A stretch of 64,000 bases of DNA from an uncultured Massilia sp. (GCA_946481275.1 CAMLMV010000005.1:161102-225101); one strand, 5' to 3'. Numbered from the stretch's first letter, positions 18,716-29,218 are shown. A program made the numbers and translations. The notes: a model not told the origin generated them from the sequence alone.

Positions 18716-19906
18716 ATGAAACAGAATCTGATCAGTGGTGGTATCGCGTTGGCGGTGTCGATGGTGTGCATGGCGGCGGCACAGGCCGCGCCGATCACGA
18801 CGCCGGGTCCGGTGCAATTCGAAATTTCCGGCGTGGGCGATGCCCAGTTCGAGTACATCGATGCCGTCGACGCCGCGGTACCGGCCCAGGACAAGCGCGG
18901 TCGCTTCCGGGTCAGCAACGTCAGCTCGGAACTGGCCTTCCGGGCGTCGATGGACCTGGGCAACGGCATGACCGGCCTGGCCAACTTCACCACCGGCATC
19001 TCCGTCGACAACGCCAATGCCAACACCACCGGCGGCATGTTCGGCAGCGCGAAAGACGTCTACGTCGGCATCGCGTTCGCCGACGTCGGCACCGTGAAGC
19101 TGGGCCGGATGACGGCGGCGGCGCGCTGGAACAGCGGCACCGCCGACTTCTCGCCGATGGGCGCGGGCCTGCAGGACGACCAGGGCATGCTGTCCGGCGC
19201 CAGCGGCCAGTCGGCCGTCGGCCCGCAGTTCAACGTCCGCTTCGACAACACGCTCGCGTTCGAGTCGGCCAGTTTCGGCGGCCTGTCGGCGCGCGTCTAC
19301 TACAGCGCCAACGAAGGCAAGAGCGCCGCGGGCACGACCAACAGCCCGCACCTGAACGACGGCAGCCTCAGCCTCGGCCTGCAGTACGTGCACGGCCCGC
19401 TCGACCTGCGCCTGTCGGCCGAACAGCGCAACGACAAGGGCACGCTGAACGGCACCAACGACCACAACACGCGCGACCGCGACTTCCGCTTCGGCCTGCG
19501 CTACACCCTGCCGGACGGCACCATCCTCGGGCTGGGCCACGACCGCATGCGCCTGTCGGACGCCAACGCCACCGGCACGGCGAAAAGCCTGCTGACCAAG
19601 CACGGCACCGTCGTCTCCGCCAAGCACGCGTTCGGCAAGCACGTCGTGTACGGCGGCTATGGCGTGGGCAGCGACGTCCACTGCGAGTACGGCAACGGCA
19701 CCGCCTGCAACGGCAACGACACCGGCGCCCGCAATGCGGTCATCGCCTACCAGTACGTGTTCAACAAACAGATGATGTTCGAAACCTTCGCCGCGATCGT
19801 CAAGAACGAGGCGCGCGGCCGCTACGACTTCGATTCGGGCGGCGTGGGCCCCGCCACCGGCGCGCAGTCGCGTGCCATCGGCGCCGGCCTGCGCTACGCC
19901 TTCTGA
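18716..19906 (+). CDS. Gram-negative porin
   Basis: 396 residues. Signal peptide (1-24, ending AAQAAP), then a trimeric-porin pattern of amphipathic strands: FEISGVGDAQFEYID, the SNVSSELAFRASMDLGNGMTGLANF block, VGIAFADVGTVKLGRM, and a C-terminal strand ending in Phe (GAGLRYAF) as needed for outer-membrane assembly. It probably lets the transporter's substrate cross the outer membrane. First gene of the plus-strand unit; SD AGGAGACGAA. Confidence 0.92.
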   Translation: MKQNLISGGIALAVSMVCMAAAQAAPITTPGPVQFEISGVGDAQFEYIDAVDAAVPAQDKRGRFRVSNVSSELAFRASMDLGNGMTGLANFTTGISVDNANANTTGGMFGSAKDVYVGIAFADVGTVKLGRMTAAARWNSGTADFSPMGAGLQDDQGMLSGASGQSAVGPQFNVRFDNTLAFESASFGGLSARVYYSANEGKSAAGTTNSPHLNDGSLSLGLQYVHGPLDLRLSAEQRNDKGTLNGTNDHNTRDRDFRFGLRYTLPDGTILGLGHDRMRLSDANATGTAKSLLTKHGTVVSAKHAFGKHVVYGGYGVGSDVHCEYGNGTACNGNDTGARNAVIAYQYVFNKQMMFETFAAIVKNEARGRYDFDSGGVGPATGAQSRAIGAGLRYAF

Positions 19907-19939
19907 GCCAATCCAGGCAGTATTCAATAAGGAGACAAC

Positions 19940-20968
19940 ATGAAACGATTCCTCGCGGGGGCCATCGGGGCCCCTCTGCTGGCGCTGGCCGCCGGCCCGG
20001 CCAGCGCGGCCGGCGGTACCCTGAACGTGATCTGCGGCGTGCAGGTCGAATGGTGCAGCCTCGTGCAGACCACGTTCTCGCGCGCCACCGGCATCAAGGT
20101 CAACATGGTGCAGAAGGGCGCCGGCGAAGCGCTGGCGCAGATCGCCGCCGAAAGCGCCAACCCGAAGACCGACGTGTGGTTCGGCGGCACGGGCGATCCG
20201 CACCTGCAGGCGGCCGAGAAGGACCTGACGCTGGCCTACCAGTCCCCCAACATCAACCTGCTGCGCGACTGGGCGGTGGAGCAGGCCAAGGCATCGAAGT
20301 ACAAGACCATCGGCATCTATTCCGGTCCGCTCGGCTTCGCCTACAACACGGAGCTGATGGCCAAGAAAAAGCTGCCGGTCCCGATGTGCTGGATGGACCT
20401 GATCCAGCCGCAGTACAAGGGCGAGATCCAGATGGCCAACCCGAATTCGTCCGGCACCGCCTACATGGCGATCGCGACCCTCGTCCAGATCACGGGCGAG
20501 GACAAGGCCTTCGAATACCTCAAGAAGCTGCACAAGAACATCAGCCAGTACCCGCGCTCCGGCACGGGCCCGCTGAAGAACGTGTCGCACGGCGAGAACA
20601 CGATTTCGATCAGCTTCGTGCACGACGTGCCGGGCGAAGTCATCCAGGGTTTCCCGGTGAAGAGCGTCACGCCGTGCGAAGGCACCGGCTACGAGATCGG
20701 CTCGATGTCGATCGTCAAGGGCGCGCGCAACCTGGCCAACGCCAAGCGCTTCTATGACTGGGCGCTGACCGCGCAGGCGCAGGAACTGGGCGCGGCGGCC
20801 AAGCAGTTCCAGCTCCCGTCGAACAAGGCCGCCAAGGTGGACCCGCGCGTGCCGGACGTCAGCCACATCAAGCTGATCAGCTACGACTTCGAGAAATACG
20901 GCAAAGCGACCGAGCGCAAGCGCCTGCTCGATCGTTGGGAGCGCGAAGTCAACGGCAACGCGAACTAG
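19940..20968 (+). CDS. ABC transporter substrate-binding protein (AfuA/FbpA type, likely sugar phosphate)
   Basis: 342 residues with a signal peptide (1-23). The fold family is the ferric/AfuA group (TLNVICGVQVEWCSLV, then DVWFGGTGDP). The paired tyrosines that hold iron in FbpA/FutA are absent; the corresponding region reads SFVHDVPGE with His228-Asp229 and a later Glu252. From memory, AfuA-type hexose-phosphate binders use an equivalent His-Asp and Glu set. With a mannose-6-phosphate isomerase downstream, sugar phosphate is a better guess than iron. A stem-loop follows the stop. Confidence 0.85.
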   Translation: MKRFLAGAIGAPLLALAAGPASAAGGTLNVICGVQVEWCSLVQTTFSRATGIKVNMVQKGAGEALAQIAAESANPKTDVWFGGTGDPHLQAAEKDLTLAYQSPNINLLRDWAVEQAKASKYKTIGIYSGPLGFAYNTELMAKKKLPVPMCWMDLIQPQYKGEIQMANPNSSGTAYMAIATLVQITGEDKAFEYLKKLHKNISQYPRSGTGPLKNVSHGENTISISFVHDVPGEVIQGFPVKSVTPCEGTGYEIGSMSIVKGARNLANAKRFYDWALTAQAQELGAAAKQFQLPSNKAAKVDPRVPDVSHIKLISYDFEKYGKATERKRLLDRWEREVNGNAN

Positions 20969-20984
20969 GCGCCATCGATGGCGC
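20969..20984 (+). other. Intercistronic palindrome after the binding-protein gene
   Basis: A perfect 16-bp palindrome GCGCCATCGATGGCGC begins at the stop. Such hairpins between a binding-protein gene and its permease usually protect the upstream message and raise binding-protein levels over the membrane parts. Confidence 0.55.
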
Positions 20985-21047
20985 GGTGCCGACGCGGCGC
21001 CGCGCCGAACGCAATATCAGGCTTCGGCCTGGGACTGGAAGACAATC

Positions 21048-23279
21048 ATGAAACAAAAAAACTGGTTCGGCGGCGTCCCGGAATGTTGGGCCCTGCTCGC
21101 CATCGCGGCTTCCGCGCTGTTGCCCTGGTATGGCGTGCAGGATGACTTCAACTGGCTGCGCGACTTCGAAGCGATCGTGCGCGACGACGTCTCGGGCAAC
21201 GCCTGGCTGCAGGCCGCTGCGTTCCAGCGTCCGTGGCTGTTCCTGCCCTTGATCGCCCCCTTCGCCGCGCTGGGCGGCTTGTTCCTGCGCGCGCGCCGCG
21301 CCCAGGCGTTCGCCTTGCTGGGCAGCGCCGGCGTGGGTCTCGCGGGCATGCTCGGCGCCGGCTACGCGATCGGCGTGCAAGGCTGGGTGTGGCCCTCGCT
21401 GCAGGCGGGCCCGCTGGCGCTGCCCGTCGGCCAGTTCGGATTCGGCTGGGGCGCCGCGGTCATGCTGGTATGCCTGCTGGTGCTGCTGGGCGTCGGCCTG
21501 GCCCGCCTCGGCTATTTCCAGGGTAACGAATTCGTCGCCGGTGCCGTCGTGCTGTGCGCCGCCGCGCTGATCCTGTTCATCGCCGTGCCGGTGCTCAAGT
21601 CGCTGAGCGGCGCGCTGTTCGACGATGCCGGTCGACTGAGCGCCACCGAAGCGTGGGGACGCCTGTCCAGTTCGCGCGTGTGGAGCTTGCGCTGTGTCAC
21701 GAGCGAGCAGAGCTGCGGCGTCGCGTGGAACACGCTGGCCCTGGCATTGGCCACCGCCACCGGCACCACGGTCCTGGGCACCCTGCTGGCGCTGCTGACC
21801 GAGCGCGCGCTGGTGCGCGCCAAGCCGCTGGTGCGCGTGATGTCGATCCTGCCGATCGTGACGCCGCCGTTCGTCGTGGGCCTGGGCCTGATCCTGCTGT
21901 TCGGCCGCGCCGGCCTCGTCAACGAAGCGCTTGAACAATTGTTCGGCGTTGAGCCGTCGCGCTGGTTCTACAGCGCCAAGGGCGTGTGGCTGGCCCAGAT
22001 GATCGCGTTCACGCCGATCTCCTACCTGATGATGCGCGGCGTCACGCAAGCCATCGCGCCCACGCTCGAGGAGGCGGCGCAGACGCTGCGCGCCCGCCCG
22101 ATGCATGCGTTCATCACCGTCACCTTGCCGCTGCTGGGCCCCGGCCTGGCCAACGCCTTCCTGGTCGGCTTCATCGAGTCGATGAGCGACTTCGGCAACC
22201 CGATCGTCGTGGGCGGCCAGTTCGCCGTGCTGTCGACCGAAATCTTCTTCGCGATCGTCGGCGCGCAGATCGATCCGGGGCGCGCCGCGTCGCTGGCCCT
22301 GATCCTCAGCGCGTTCGCGCTCGTCGTCTTCGTCCTCCAGCGCAAGGCGCTGGGCAAGGGCAGCTACACCAGCATGTCGGGCAAGGGCGACAACGGCATC
22401 CCGCCCGCGCTGCCCGCGCCCGTGCGGCGCGTCGCCATGGGCGTGGCGGTGCCGTGGCTCGGCTTCACCGCGATCATCTACCTGTTCGCGTTCGCCGGCG
22501 GTTTCGTCAAGCTGTGGGGCCGCGACTTCACCCTGACGTTCCAGCACTTCCACACCGCGTTCGGCATCGACTGGACCGGCGGGATCGCGCTGACCGGCGC
22601 CGCGTGGCAATCGCTGCTGACGACGGTGCGCCTGGCCGGTGCGGCCGCGCCGCTGACGGCCCTGTTCGGCCTGCTCATCGCCTACCTGCTGGCCCGCGTC
22701 AAGTTCCGCGGCCAGAACGCCTTCGAGTTCGGCGCACTGCTGGCCTTCGCCGTGCCGGGCACCGTGCTGGGCGTCGCGTACGTCACGGCATTCAACGTGC
22801 CGCCGTTCGAACTGACCGGCACCGGCCTGATCATCATGGTGTGCTTCGTGTTCCGCAACCTGCCGGTCAGCATCCGCGCCGGCACGGCCGCGTTCAAGCA
22901 GATCGATAAAAGCCTCGACGAGGCGTCGAGCATGCTGGGCGCGTCCACGCCGACCACCCTGCGCCGCGTGATCCTGCCGCTGCTGCGCCCGGCCCTGGTG
23001 ACGTCGCTCGTGTATTCCTTCGTGCGCGCCATGACGACCGTGTCGTCCGTGATTTTCCTGGTAAGCGCCGAAAACGAGCTGGCCACCACGTTCATCATCG
23101 GCCGCGTCGGCAACGGCGAGTACGGCGTGGCGCTGGCCTATTGCACGGTGCTGACGCTGATGATGCTGGCGGCAACCGGGCTCATCCAGTGGCTGGTCGG
23201 GGAGCGCTCGCTGGGACGCCGCAAGCGCCAGCAGGAGCAGGAGCAACAGAAGGTGCAGGCAGCGCCCGCGATCTCATAA
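21048..23279 (+). CDS. ABC transporter permease, fused double-domain
   Basis: 743 residues, long for a permease and typical of AfuB/FbpB proteins where two permease halves are fused. About 14-16 hydrophobic segments are visible. The two cytoplasmic EAA-like loops read [31 protein letters not shown] and [27 protein letters not shown] (in pieces), each contacting the ATPase. It partners the binding protein upstream and the ATPase 21 bp downstream. Confidence 0.93.
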   Translation: MKQKNWFGGVPECWALLAIAASALLPWYGVQDDFNWLRDFEAIVRDDVSGNAWLQAAAFQRPWLFLPLIAPFAALGGLFLRARRAQAFALLGSAGVGLAGMLGAGYAIGVQGWVWPSLQAGPLALPVGQFGFGWGAAVMLVCLLVLLGVGLARLGYFQGNEFVAGAVVLCAAALILFIAVPVLKSLSGALFDDAGRLSATEAWGRLSSSRVWSLRCVTSEQSCGVAWNTLALALATATGTTVLGTLLALLTERALVRAKPLVRVMSILPIVTPPFVVGLGLILLFGRAGLVNEALEQLFGVEPSRWFYSAKGVWLAQMIAFTPISYLMMRGVTQAIAPTLEEAAQTLRARPMHAFITVTLPLLGPGLANAFLVGFIESMSDFGNPIVVGGQFAVLSTEIFFAIVGAQIDPGRAASLALILSAFALVVFVLQRKALGKGSYTSMSGKGDNGIPPALPAPVRRVAMGVAVPWLGFTAIIYLFAFAGGFVKLWGRDFTLTFQHFHTAFGIDWTGGIALTGAAWQSLLTTVRLAGAAAPLTALFGLLIAYLLARVKFRGQNAFEFGALLAFAVPGTVLGVAYVTAFNVPPFELTGTGLIIMVCFVFRNLPVSIRAGTAAFKQIDKSLDEASSMLGASTPTTLRRVILPLLRPALVTSLVYSFVRAMTTVSSVIFLVSAENELATTFIIGRVGNGEYGVALAYCTVLTLMMLAATGLIQWLVGERSLGRRKRQQEQEQQKVQAAPAIS

Positions 23280-23300
23280 CGAATACAACGAGGAGGCATC

Positions 23301-24341
23301 ATGAAGCCCGGAATCGAATTCAAGAACATCACCAAGTCCTACACCAGGGACGGCGCCCTGGCGGTCAAGGGCATCAACTTCACGGTGCCGAAGGGCACGC
23401 TGACCACGCTGCTCGGCCCATCGGGCTGCGGCAAGACCACGACCCTGCGCATGATCGCCGGGCTGGAAAGCCCGACCAGCGGCCAGATCCTGATCGACGG
23501 CGTCGACGTGACGACCCTGTCGGCCGCGGAGCGCAACGTCAGCCTGGTCTTCCAGAGCTATGCGCTGTTCCCGCACATGAACATCTTCAACAACGTCGCC
23601 TACGGCCTGGCGGTGGCCGGCGTGGACCGCGAGCGCACGAAGGAACGCGTCAACGCGGCGCTCGAGACGGTGGGGCTGGGCGGCTTCGGCGCGCGCTGGC
23701 CGGGAGAGTTGTCCGGCGGGCAGCAGCAGCGCGTGGCGCTGGCGCGCGCCCTCGTGCTGGAGCCGGCCGTGCTGCTGTTCGACGAACCGTTGTCCAACCT
23801 GGACGCGCGCCTGCGCCGCCAGATGCGCGACGAGATCCGCGCGCTGCAGCAGCGCCTGCAGTTGACGGTCGCCTACGTCACGCACGACCAGAGCGAGGCG
23901 CTGGCGGTGTCGGACCAGATCATCGTCATGCGCGACGGGCTGATCGCGCAGGCGGGCTCGCCGTCGGACCTGTACGAACGTCCCAACAGCGAATTCGTGG
24001 CCGGGTTCATGGGCGAGGCCCTGCTGTTGCCGGCCACCGTGACCCTGGGCGGCGAAGTGCAGCTGGGCCCGCTCTCCTGGCACGCGCCGGAAGCCGTTCC
24101 CTCCGGACGGGCGCTCGTGGCGGTGCGGCCCGAGGCGTGGATGGTGGGCGACCCCGGCCAGTACCGGCTGCCGGCCCGGGTGCGCAAGGCCACCTACCTG
24201 GGCGGCTTCTACGAGTACACGCTGGACACCGAGATCGGCGAACTGTTCGTCGTCTGCCCGCACGTCGACCGGTCGCGCAACGTGGCCGAGACGGTCAGCC
24301 TGGGCATGCACCAACGCGGCGTGTCGGTACTGCGCGCGTAA
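23301..24341 (+). CDS. ABC transporter ATP-binding protein (AfuC/FbpC type)
   Basis: 346 residues. Walker [10 protein letters not shown] (about 36-44), Q-loop [11 protein letters not shown], signature [15 protein letters not shown] (about 136-150), Walker B VLLFDEP and the H-loop VTHDQSEAL are complete. A C-terminal TOBE-like regulatory domain spans about 240-346. It energises the transporter; the SD is GAGGAGGCATC. Confidence 0.95.
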   Translation: MKPGIEFKNITKSYTRDGALAVKGINFTVPKGTLTTLLGPSGCGKTTTLRMIAGLESPTSGQILIDGVDVTTLSAAERNVSLVFQSYALFPHMNIFNNVAYGLAVAGVDRERTKERVNAALETVGLGGFGARWPGELSGGQQQRVALARALVLEPAVLLFDEPLSNLDARLRRQMRDEIRALQQRLQLTVAYVTHDQSEALAVSDQIIVMRDGLIAQAGSPSDLYERPNSEFVAGFMGEALLLPATVTLGGEVQLGPLSWHAPEAVPSGRALVAVRPEAWMVGDPGQYRLPARVRKATYLGGFYEYTLDTEIGELFVVCPHVDRSRNVAETVSLGMHQRGVSVLRA

Positions 24342-24379
24342 CGGTCCGCCGACAATCCGCCGGCATCGGGAGGGTTCTC

Positions 24380-25981
24380 ATGCGCGCAATCGTCAAACTT
24401 CATATCGGCGCCAGGCTGGCGCTGGGTTTCGGTCTCGTCCTGTTGTGTGCAAGTGCCTTGCTCGCCATCGGGCTCGGCAACATGGGCGCACTGCAGAGCG
24501 ATACCGAGCAGATCGTCGGCAGCCGCCTCGTCAGCCTGAACGGCGCGCTGCGGATGCGGCACGCGGGCGCGGAGATCGCGCTGGCCATGCGCCGCATCGC
24601 CGCGCCCACGGATGGGAAAGAGGGCGGCGACGCGGCCGCCGCGCTGGTGCGCCTGCTGGCCGACTACGACCAGGCCGAGCAGGCCTTGCAGCATGGCGCG
24701 GTCGACGCGGGCGCGCTGGCCGAGGTGCGCCGGCGCAAGCAGGCGTTGATGCCGGTGCTGCGGACCATCCAGTCCACCGTCGCCTCCGGCAACCTGTTCG
24801 ATGCCGGCGTGATGCTGAAGACGGATTTCGCGCCCAGGTACGCCGGCTGGATCGGCGCGCTCGATACCCTGGCCGACGCCGAGCAGGAGGCCATGGCGCG
24901 CACCCGCGACCGCTCGCGCACGCGCTACCGGACGGCGCAGGTACACATGCTCGGCGCCGGCCTCGCGATGCTGTTCCTCGGCGCCGTGTGCGCGGCGTAC
25001 ATCACGCGGTCGATCACCACGCCGTTGCGCCGCGCGGCGCACATCGCCGACACCATCGCCGGCGGCGATCTCGACGTGGCGATCGACACCGGCGGCAACG
25101 ACGAGGCCGGCCAGCTGATGCGCGCGCTGAAGCTCATGCAGCAGAACCTGTTCACGGCGATCGCGCAGATCACCGAGGGCAGCGAGCACGTGCTCGTGGC
25201 GTCGCGCCAGATCGCCGCCGGCAACCTGGACCTGTCGACGCGCACCGAGCAGCAGGCGGGCACGCTGCGCCAGACCACCGCCGCCATGGCGCGCCTGGAA
25301 GACACGGTCGGCGGCAACGCGGAGAACGCGTGCCAGGCGCAGGCATTGAGCGCGGCCGCGTACGCCTGCGCGAAGCGCGGCAGCGAGGTGGCCGCGCGCG
25401 TGTCGGACACGATGGGGGCGATCAAGGCCAGCTCGGACAAGATCGTCGACATCACCACGATGATCAATTCGATCGCCTTCCAGACCAATATCCTCGCCCT
25501 CAACGCGGCGGTCGAGGCGGCCCGCGCGGGCGAGGCCGGGCGCGGTTTCGCCGTGGTGGCGGCGGAGGTCCGGGACCTGGCGCAGCGCTCGGCCGCGGCG
25601 GCGCGCCAGATCGACACGCTGCTGCGCGAATCGGCGACCCAGGTCGACGCGGGCCATGCGCTGGTCGGCGAGTCGGCCGGGACGATGGACCAGATCGTCA
25701 AGGCGGTGGGGCGGGTCGCCGAACTGGTCAGCCTGATCTCTTCCGCCAGCGTCGAGCAGGGCGCGAGCATCGGCGGGATCAGCGTCGCGATCGGGCAGAT
25801 GAACGGGATGACGGAGCAGAACGCGGCGCTCGTCGGCGAGGCGGCAGCGGCGGCGGAAAGTTTGCGCAAACAGTCGGCGCAACTGGCCGAGGCCGTGGCC
25901 CGCTTCCACATGCACGGCGCGCACCGGATTGTGTCGCCGCGACAGAATGTCATTACGGCAGATTATCCTGCCTTGAAATAA
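24380..25981 (+). CDS. Methyl-accepting chemotaxis protein
   Basis: 533 residues. Transmembrane 1 (about 13-33), a four-helix-bundle periplasmic domain (about 35-185), transmembrane 2 (about 189-207), HAMP (about 210-262), and a cytoplasmic signalling domain whose hairpin tip is [26 protein letters not shown] (about 366-390, read in pieces). It relays ligand signals to CheW/CheA. It lies 38 bp after the ABC ATPase and may sense the transported compound. Confidence 0.93.
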   Translation: MRAIVKLHIGARLALGFGLVLLCASALLAIGLGNMGALQSDTEQIVGSRLVSLNGALRMRHAGAEIALAMRRIAAPTDGKEGGDAAAALVRLLADYDQAEQALQHGAVDAGALAEVRRRKQALMPVLRTIQSTVASGNLFDAGVMLKTDFAPRYAGWIGALDTLADAEQEAMARTRDRSRTRYRTAQVHMLGAGLAMLFLGAVCAAYITRSITTPLRRAAHIADTIAGGDLDVAIDTGGNDEAGQLMRALKLMQQNLFTAIAQITEGSEHVLVASRQIAAGNLDLSTRTEQQAGTLRQTTAAMARLEDTVGGNAENACQAQALSAAAYACAKRGSEVAARVSDTMGAIKASSDKIVDITTMINSIAFQTNILALNAAVEAARAGEAGRGFAVVAAEVRDLAQRSAAAARQIDTLLRESATQVDAGHALVGESAGTMDQIVKAVGRVAELVSLISSASVEQGASIGGISVAIGQMNGMTEQNAALVGEAAAAAESLRKQSAQLAEAVARFHMHGAHRIVSPRQNVITADYPALK

Positions 25982-26053
25982 AAACCGCTATCGGCGAATT
26001 GCATGCATATTTGCCGATCGACAAAAAAAGATGTCAACATTATCTCTTGGACG

Positions 26054-27031
26054 ATGACGAAGTTATATCCCCTGATATTTGAAAGTATATATAAACACAA
26101 ATTATGGGGAGGACGGAAGTTATCCAGCCATCTGGGCAAGGACATTTCGCCGCAGACCCGTTGTGGCGAGTCCTGGGAAGTCAGTGGATTGCCATCGGAC
26201 GATTCGGTGGTGAAAAATGGCGAACTGGCCGGGACTTCGCTTTCCTGTTTGCTCAGGGTCTATCAGGAAATCCTGATCGGGAAATCCTTGTATGCGCGAT
26301 TCGGTAATCGTTTCCCACTGCTCGTCAAATTCATCGATGCGGAAGACGATTTATCGATCCAGGTGCATCCCGACGATGTACTGGCCGGAATAAAACACGA
26401 TTCGCCGGGAAAAACGGAAATGTGGTACGTGGTCCAGGCCGATCCCGGCGCGACGCTGACCGCCGGTTTCAACCGGCCGGTCAGCGCGGCCCAGTGCCGG
26501 GAGCGATTCGCGGCGGGCCGGGTCGACGACATCCTGAACCGGTGTGCGGTCGTGGCCGGCGACGTGTTTTTCCTCCCTGCGGGCCGGGTCCACGCCATCG
26601 GCAAGGGCGTCCTGGTCGCCGAGATCCAGCAGGCGTCGGACGTGACTTACCGGATCCACGACTACGGCCGCATCGACGCGGACGGCCGCCGGCGCGCGCT
26701 GGACATGGACAGCGCCATCGCCGCGCTGGACGTCGGCAGCGCTCAGGATTGCAGGATTCCCTATCAGGAAATCCTGAATGAACCGACCCGTCTCGTGCAG
26801 TGCGAGCATTTCACGGCCAATCTATTGGCGTGTTCCAAGACGGTCGTGCGGAATTACGCGTTCGACACGTTCGTTATCCATGTCTGCGTCCATGGATCTT
26901 ATGCGATCGATTATAACGGAGGGCGTCTGGATGTAAGTACGGGCGACTGCGTTTTAATCCCCGCAGCAATTGAATCCGTCAAATTGGACACGGAATCCGG
27001 ATTCAAAATACTGGAGTGCTTTATCGTTTAG
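26054..27031 (+). CDS. Type I mannose-6-phosphate isomerase
   Basis: 325 residues, length of the short Bacillus-type ManA/GmuF group. It interconverts mannose-6-phosphate and fructose-6-phosphate. Zinc ligands are visible: His105 in QVHPDD, Glu122 in KTEMWYV and His180 in PAGRVHAIG; VTYRIHDYGR also matches. The ATG at 26054 was preferred to one 17 codons upstream. Its 5' and 3' parts are AT-richer (about 45-52 percent GC) than its middle (about 65-75), unlike its neighbours. It suggests the upstream transporter brings in a sugar phosphate. Confidence 0.88.
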   Translation: MTKLYPLIFESIYKHKLWGGRKLSSHLGKDISPQTRCGESWEVSGLPSDDSVVKNGELAGTSLSCLLRVYQEILIGKSLYARFGNRFPLLVKFIDAEDDLSIQVHPDDVLAGIKHDSPGKTEMWYVVQADPGATLTAGFNRPVSAAQCRERFAAGRVDDILNRCAVVAGDVFFLPAGRVHAIGKGVLVAEIQQASDVTYRIHDYGRIDADGRRRALDMDSAIAALDVGSAQDCRIPYQEILNEPTRLVQCEHFTANLLACSKTVVRNYAFDTFVIHVCVHGSYAIDYNGGRLDVSTGDCVLIPAAIESVKLDTESGFKILECFIV

Positions 27032-27418
27032 GATTTTCGGTTTCCCTCCTTTCGGGCCATCTAAGGCCCTGTCCGTTCTTATCGCTTTTGCCGGCGAGGC
27101 TCCCCTATTTACTGAACAAAACTGGTGCTGTGGTTGATAGACGTCATTCTTTAAAAAGTGATGACCTATATCAAAAAATCTTGTGAAATTTTTTCTGATC
27201 GCGGTAGACTACGCACCGAGTTAAATTGTTTCATCGTCGAACATTCCACGCTTCCGATATCACGGATATCGGATCATCGAGGGGCGGCGTGAGCCGGCAT
27301 TCGATTGGTAGAAAATGGTAGGAGATAGACTGATGTTTAGCGCTAACATTTCCTGCTCCATGCTCACGGCGACCCCATTGCGGCCCACGGCCCATGGGGC
27401 GCCATCGAAGGGGACTGC
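27032..27418. promoter_or_regulatory. Upstream region of the type IVb pilus cluster
   Basis: 387 bp without a gene and AT-rich at 27145-27220. A possible promoter is TTGTGA (27181-27186) with TAGACT 18 bp later. A perfect inverted repeat CCGATATC-ACG-GATATCGG at 27254-27272 lies downstream of it and is well placed for a repressor operator. Two TTCG pairs near 27036-27054 are too close (11 bp) to be an hrpII box. Confidence 0.5.
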
Positions 27419-29218
27419 ATGAGAGTTCTGCGACACGGGACGCTGGCGCTGGTCGCGGCGACCACGATGGCGGCGTCATTCTGGGCACCGGCCGCGCGTG
27501 CCGCGGTGCCGGCGGGCTGGAACAACCACGGCTTCGTGCTCGACACCGCCGGCATGCAGCTGCACCAGGTGCTGGAGCGGTTCGCCCGGGAGTACGGCGT
27601 GGACGTCGTGTCCGACGTGCCGGACCGGGCGGTGAAACAGGAAACCTGGCGTGCCGGCGGCGGCGGCGAGCTGCTGGAGCGGCTGGCGCAGGCGTATCGC
27701 TTCCGCTGGTTCGTGTACGGCGACACGCTGCACGTCGTCCCGCGCGAAGACAATGTGTCGACGCGCCTCGAGCTCGGCGCGAACGCCGTGCGCGATGCCA
27801 AGGGCGTGCTGGCCGGTGTGGGTTTGTACGACAGCCGCTTCGGCTGGGTCGAACTGCCGAAGGAAGGGGCCGTCGTCGTCGGCGGGCCGCGCGAGTACGT
27901 CCGCCTGGCGCGCGAGATCCTGGTGCCGGCCCGGCCCGCGGACGCCGCGAGCGACATGCAGCCGATGGTGTTCCGCCTGAAGTACGCCGGCGCGACCGAC
28001 CGCGTGATCGCCGCGCGCGGCAGGACGGACACCATCCCGGGCGTGAAGACGATCCTGTCGAACCTGCTGGCCGGGCCGGCGGCGGGCGACGCCGTCCGCC
28101 CGCGCATCGACGCCGACCCGTCGCTGAACGCCGTCATCATCCACGACGCGGCCGGCAAGCGCGCCATGTACCAGGCACTCATCGAGCAGCTCGACGTCCT
28201 GCCGCGCCAGGTCGAGATCGACGCGCTGATCGCCGACGTCGACCGGAGCAGGCTGCCCGGGCTGGTCGGCGGCACGGCGCCCGCGGCGCCCGGGTCGACC
28301 CTGCTCGTCGACGATGCCGCCGGCCTGGTCGCCCGGCTGAAGGCGCTGGAAGCGAGCGGCGACGCGCGCATCCTGGCCACGCCGGGCGCGCTGACCCTGA
28401 ACAACGTGGCCGCCGTGCTGGACCTGCGCCAGTCGCGTTACATCCCGCTGGTCGGCGAGCGCGTCGCCGACGTGGCCGAGGTCAGCGCCGGGACGCTGCT
28501 GCGGGTCGTGCCGCGCATCGTGGAAGACGGCGTCACGAAAATGCGGCTGGACGTCGACATCGAGGACGGCAACCTGGGCAGCGGCGCCGACGCGCAGGTC
28601 ACCCGTTCGGCCCTCAGCGCGCTGGCCATCGTCGCCCCCCGGCAGATGCTCGTGATCGGCGGCTACGGGGCGGAGGCGATGTCGGGCGAACGGGCGTCCG
28701 TGCCGTTGCTGGGCAGCCTGTTCGGCCGCAAGGACACGCCGGGAACGCAGCGCGTGCGCCTGTACCTGATTGCACCGCGCCTGGCCGGCGGCACGCCCGC
28801 GCAGGCCGCCGCCGAACCCGTCGCGGCACCTCAGCCGCCCGCGCCCGCGCCTGCGCCTGCGCTTGCGCAGGCCACGCCGCCCGTTCCGGCGGCCCCGGTG
28901 GCCCCGGTCGCAACCGCCGTCGTGCCGGTCCGCGCGGCGCCCGCCGCGCCTCCGCCCGAGCCGACCTGGACGGTGCTGCAAAGCGATAAGACCCTGAACG
29001 GGACCCTGCAACGGTGGGCGGCCGGCGCCGGCTGGCAACTGATGTGGGAACTGCCCGTCGATTACGCCGTCGCGGTGCGTACGGAATTGCACGGTTCCTT
29101 TGCCGACGCCGTCGGCATGGTCGTGAAAAGCATGGAGGGAGCGGACGTGCCGATGAAGGCGATTTTCTACGACGGCAACAAGGTGCTGCGGATCGTTGCG
29201 AAAGGAACCGAACCATGA
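27419..29218 (+). CDS. Chimeric protein: type III-like secretin plus TcpQ/PilL C-terminal domain
   Basis: 599 residues with a signal peptide (1-29). Residues about 30-450 follow the SctC/HrcC plan, not the PilN plan: a first small domain (FVLDTAGMQLHQVLERFAREYG), a second (VVGGPREYVRLAREIL), then FRLKYAGATDRVI, IDADPSLNAVIIHD, RQVEIDALIADVD and a secretin core closing with LLGSLFGRKDT. The same blocks occur in the sctC gene at 58.4 kb. A Pro/Ala linker (about 455-513) leads to a TcpQ/PilL C-terminal domain (WTVLQSDKTLNGTLQRWA). The gene occupies the pilL position and overlaps pilN. The secretin core lacks some residues of full-length SctC, so pore formation is uncertain. Confidence 0.8.
   Translation: MRVLRHGTLALVAATTMAASFWAPAARAAVPAGWNNHGFVLDTAGMQLHQVLERFAREYGVDVVSDVPDRAVKQETWRAGGGGELLERLAQAYRFRWFVYGDTLHVVPREDNVSTRLELGANAVRDAKGVLAGVGLYDSRFGWVELPKEGAVVVGGPREYVRLAREILVPARPADAASDMQPMVFRLKYAGATDRVIAARGRTDTIPGVKTILSNLLAGPAAGDAVRPRIDADPSLNAVIIHDAAGKRAMYQALIEQLDVLPRQVEIDALIADVDRSRLPGLVGGTAPAAPGSTLLVDDAAGLVARLKALEASGDARILATPGALTLNNVAAVLDLRQSRYIPLVGERVADVAEVSAGTLLRVVPRIVEDGVTKMRLDVDIEDGNLGSGADAQVTRSALSALAIVAPRQMLVIGGYGAEAMSGERASVPLLGSLFGRKDTPGTQRVRLYLIAPRLAGGTPAQAAAEPVAAPQPPAPAPAPALAQATPPVPAAPVAPVATAVVPVRAAPAAPPPEPTWTVLQSDKTLNGTLQRWAAGAGWQLMWELPVDYAVAVRTELHGSFADAVGMVVKSMEGADVPMKAIFYDGNKVLRIVAKGTEP

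Noticed and set aside
19940..20968. Ferric-iron binding protein
   Set aside because: The family match includes iron binders, but the tyrosine pair is replaced by a His-Asp segment and the neighbour is a sugar-phosphate isomerase.
25990..26018. Imperfect hairpin between chemoreceptor and isomerase genes as a terminator
   Set aside because: No T-run follows it and the stem has a bulge; the AT-rich gap could instead hold a promoter, which I could not place.
27036..27054. Two TTCG motifs upstream of the pilus cluster
   Set aside because: They are 11 bp apart, not 16, so they are not an hrpII box.
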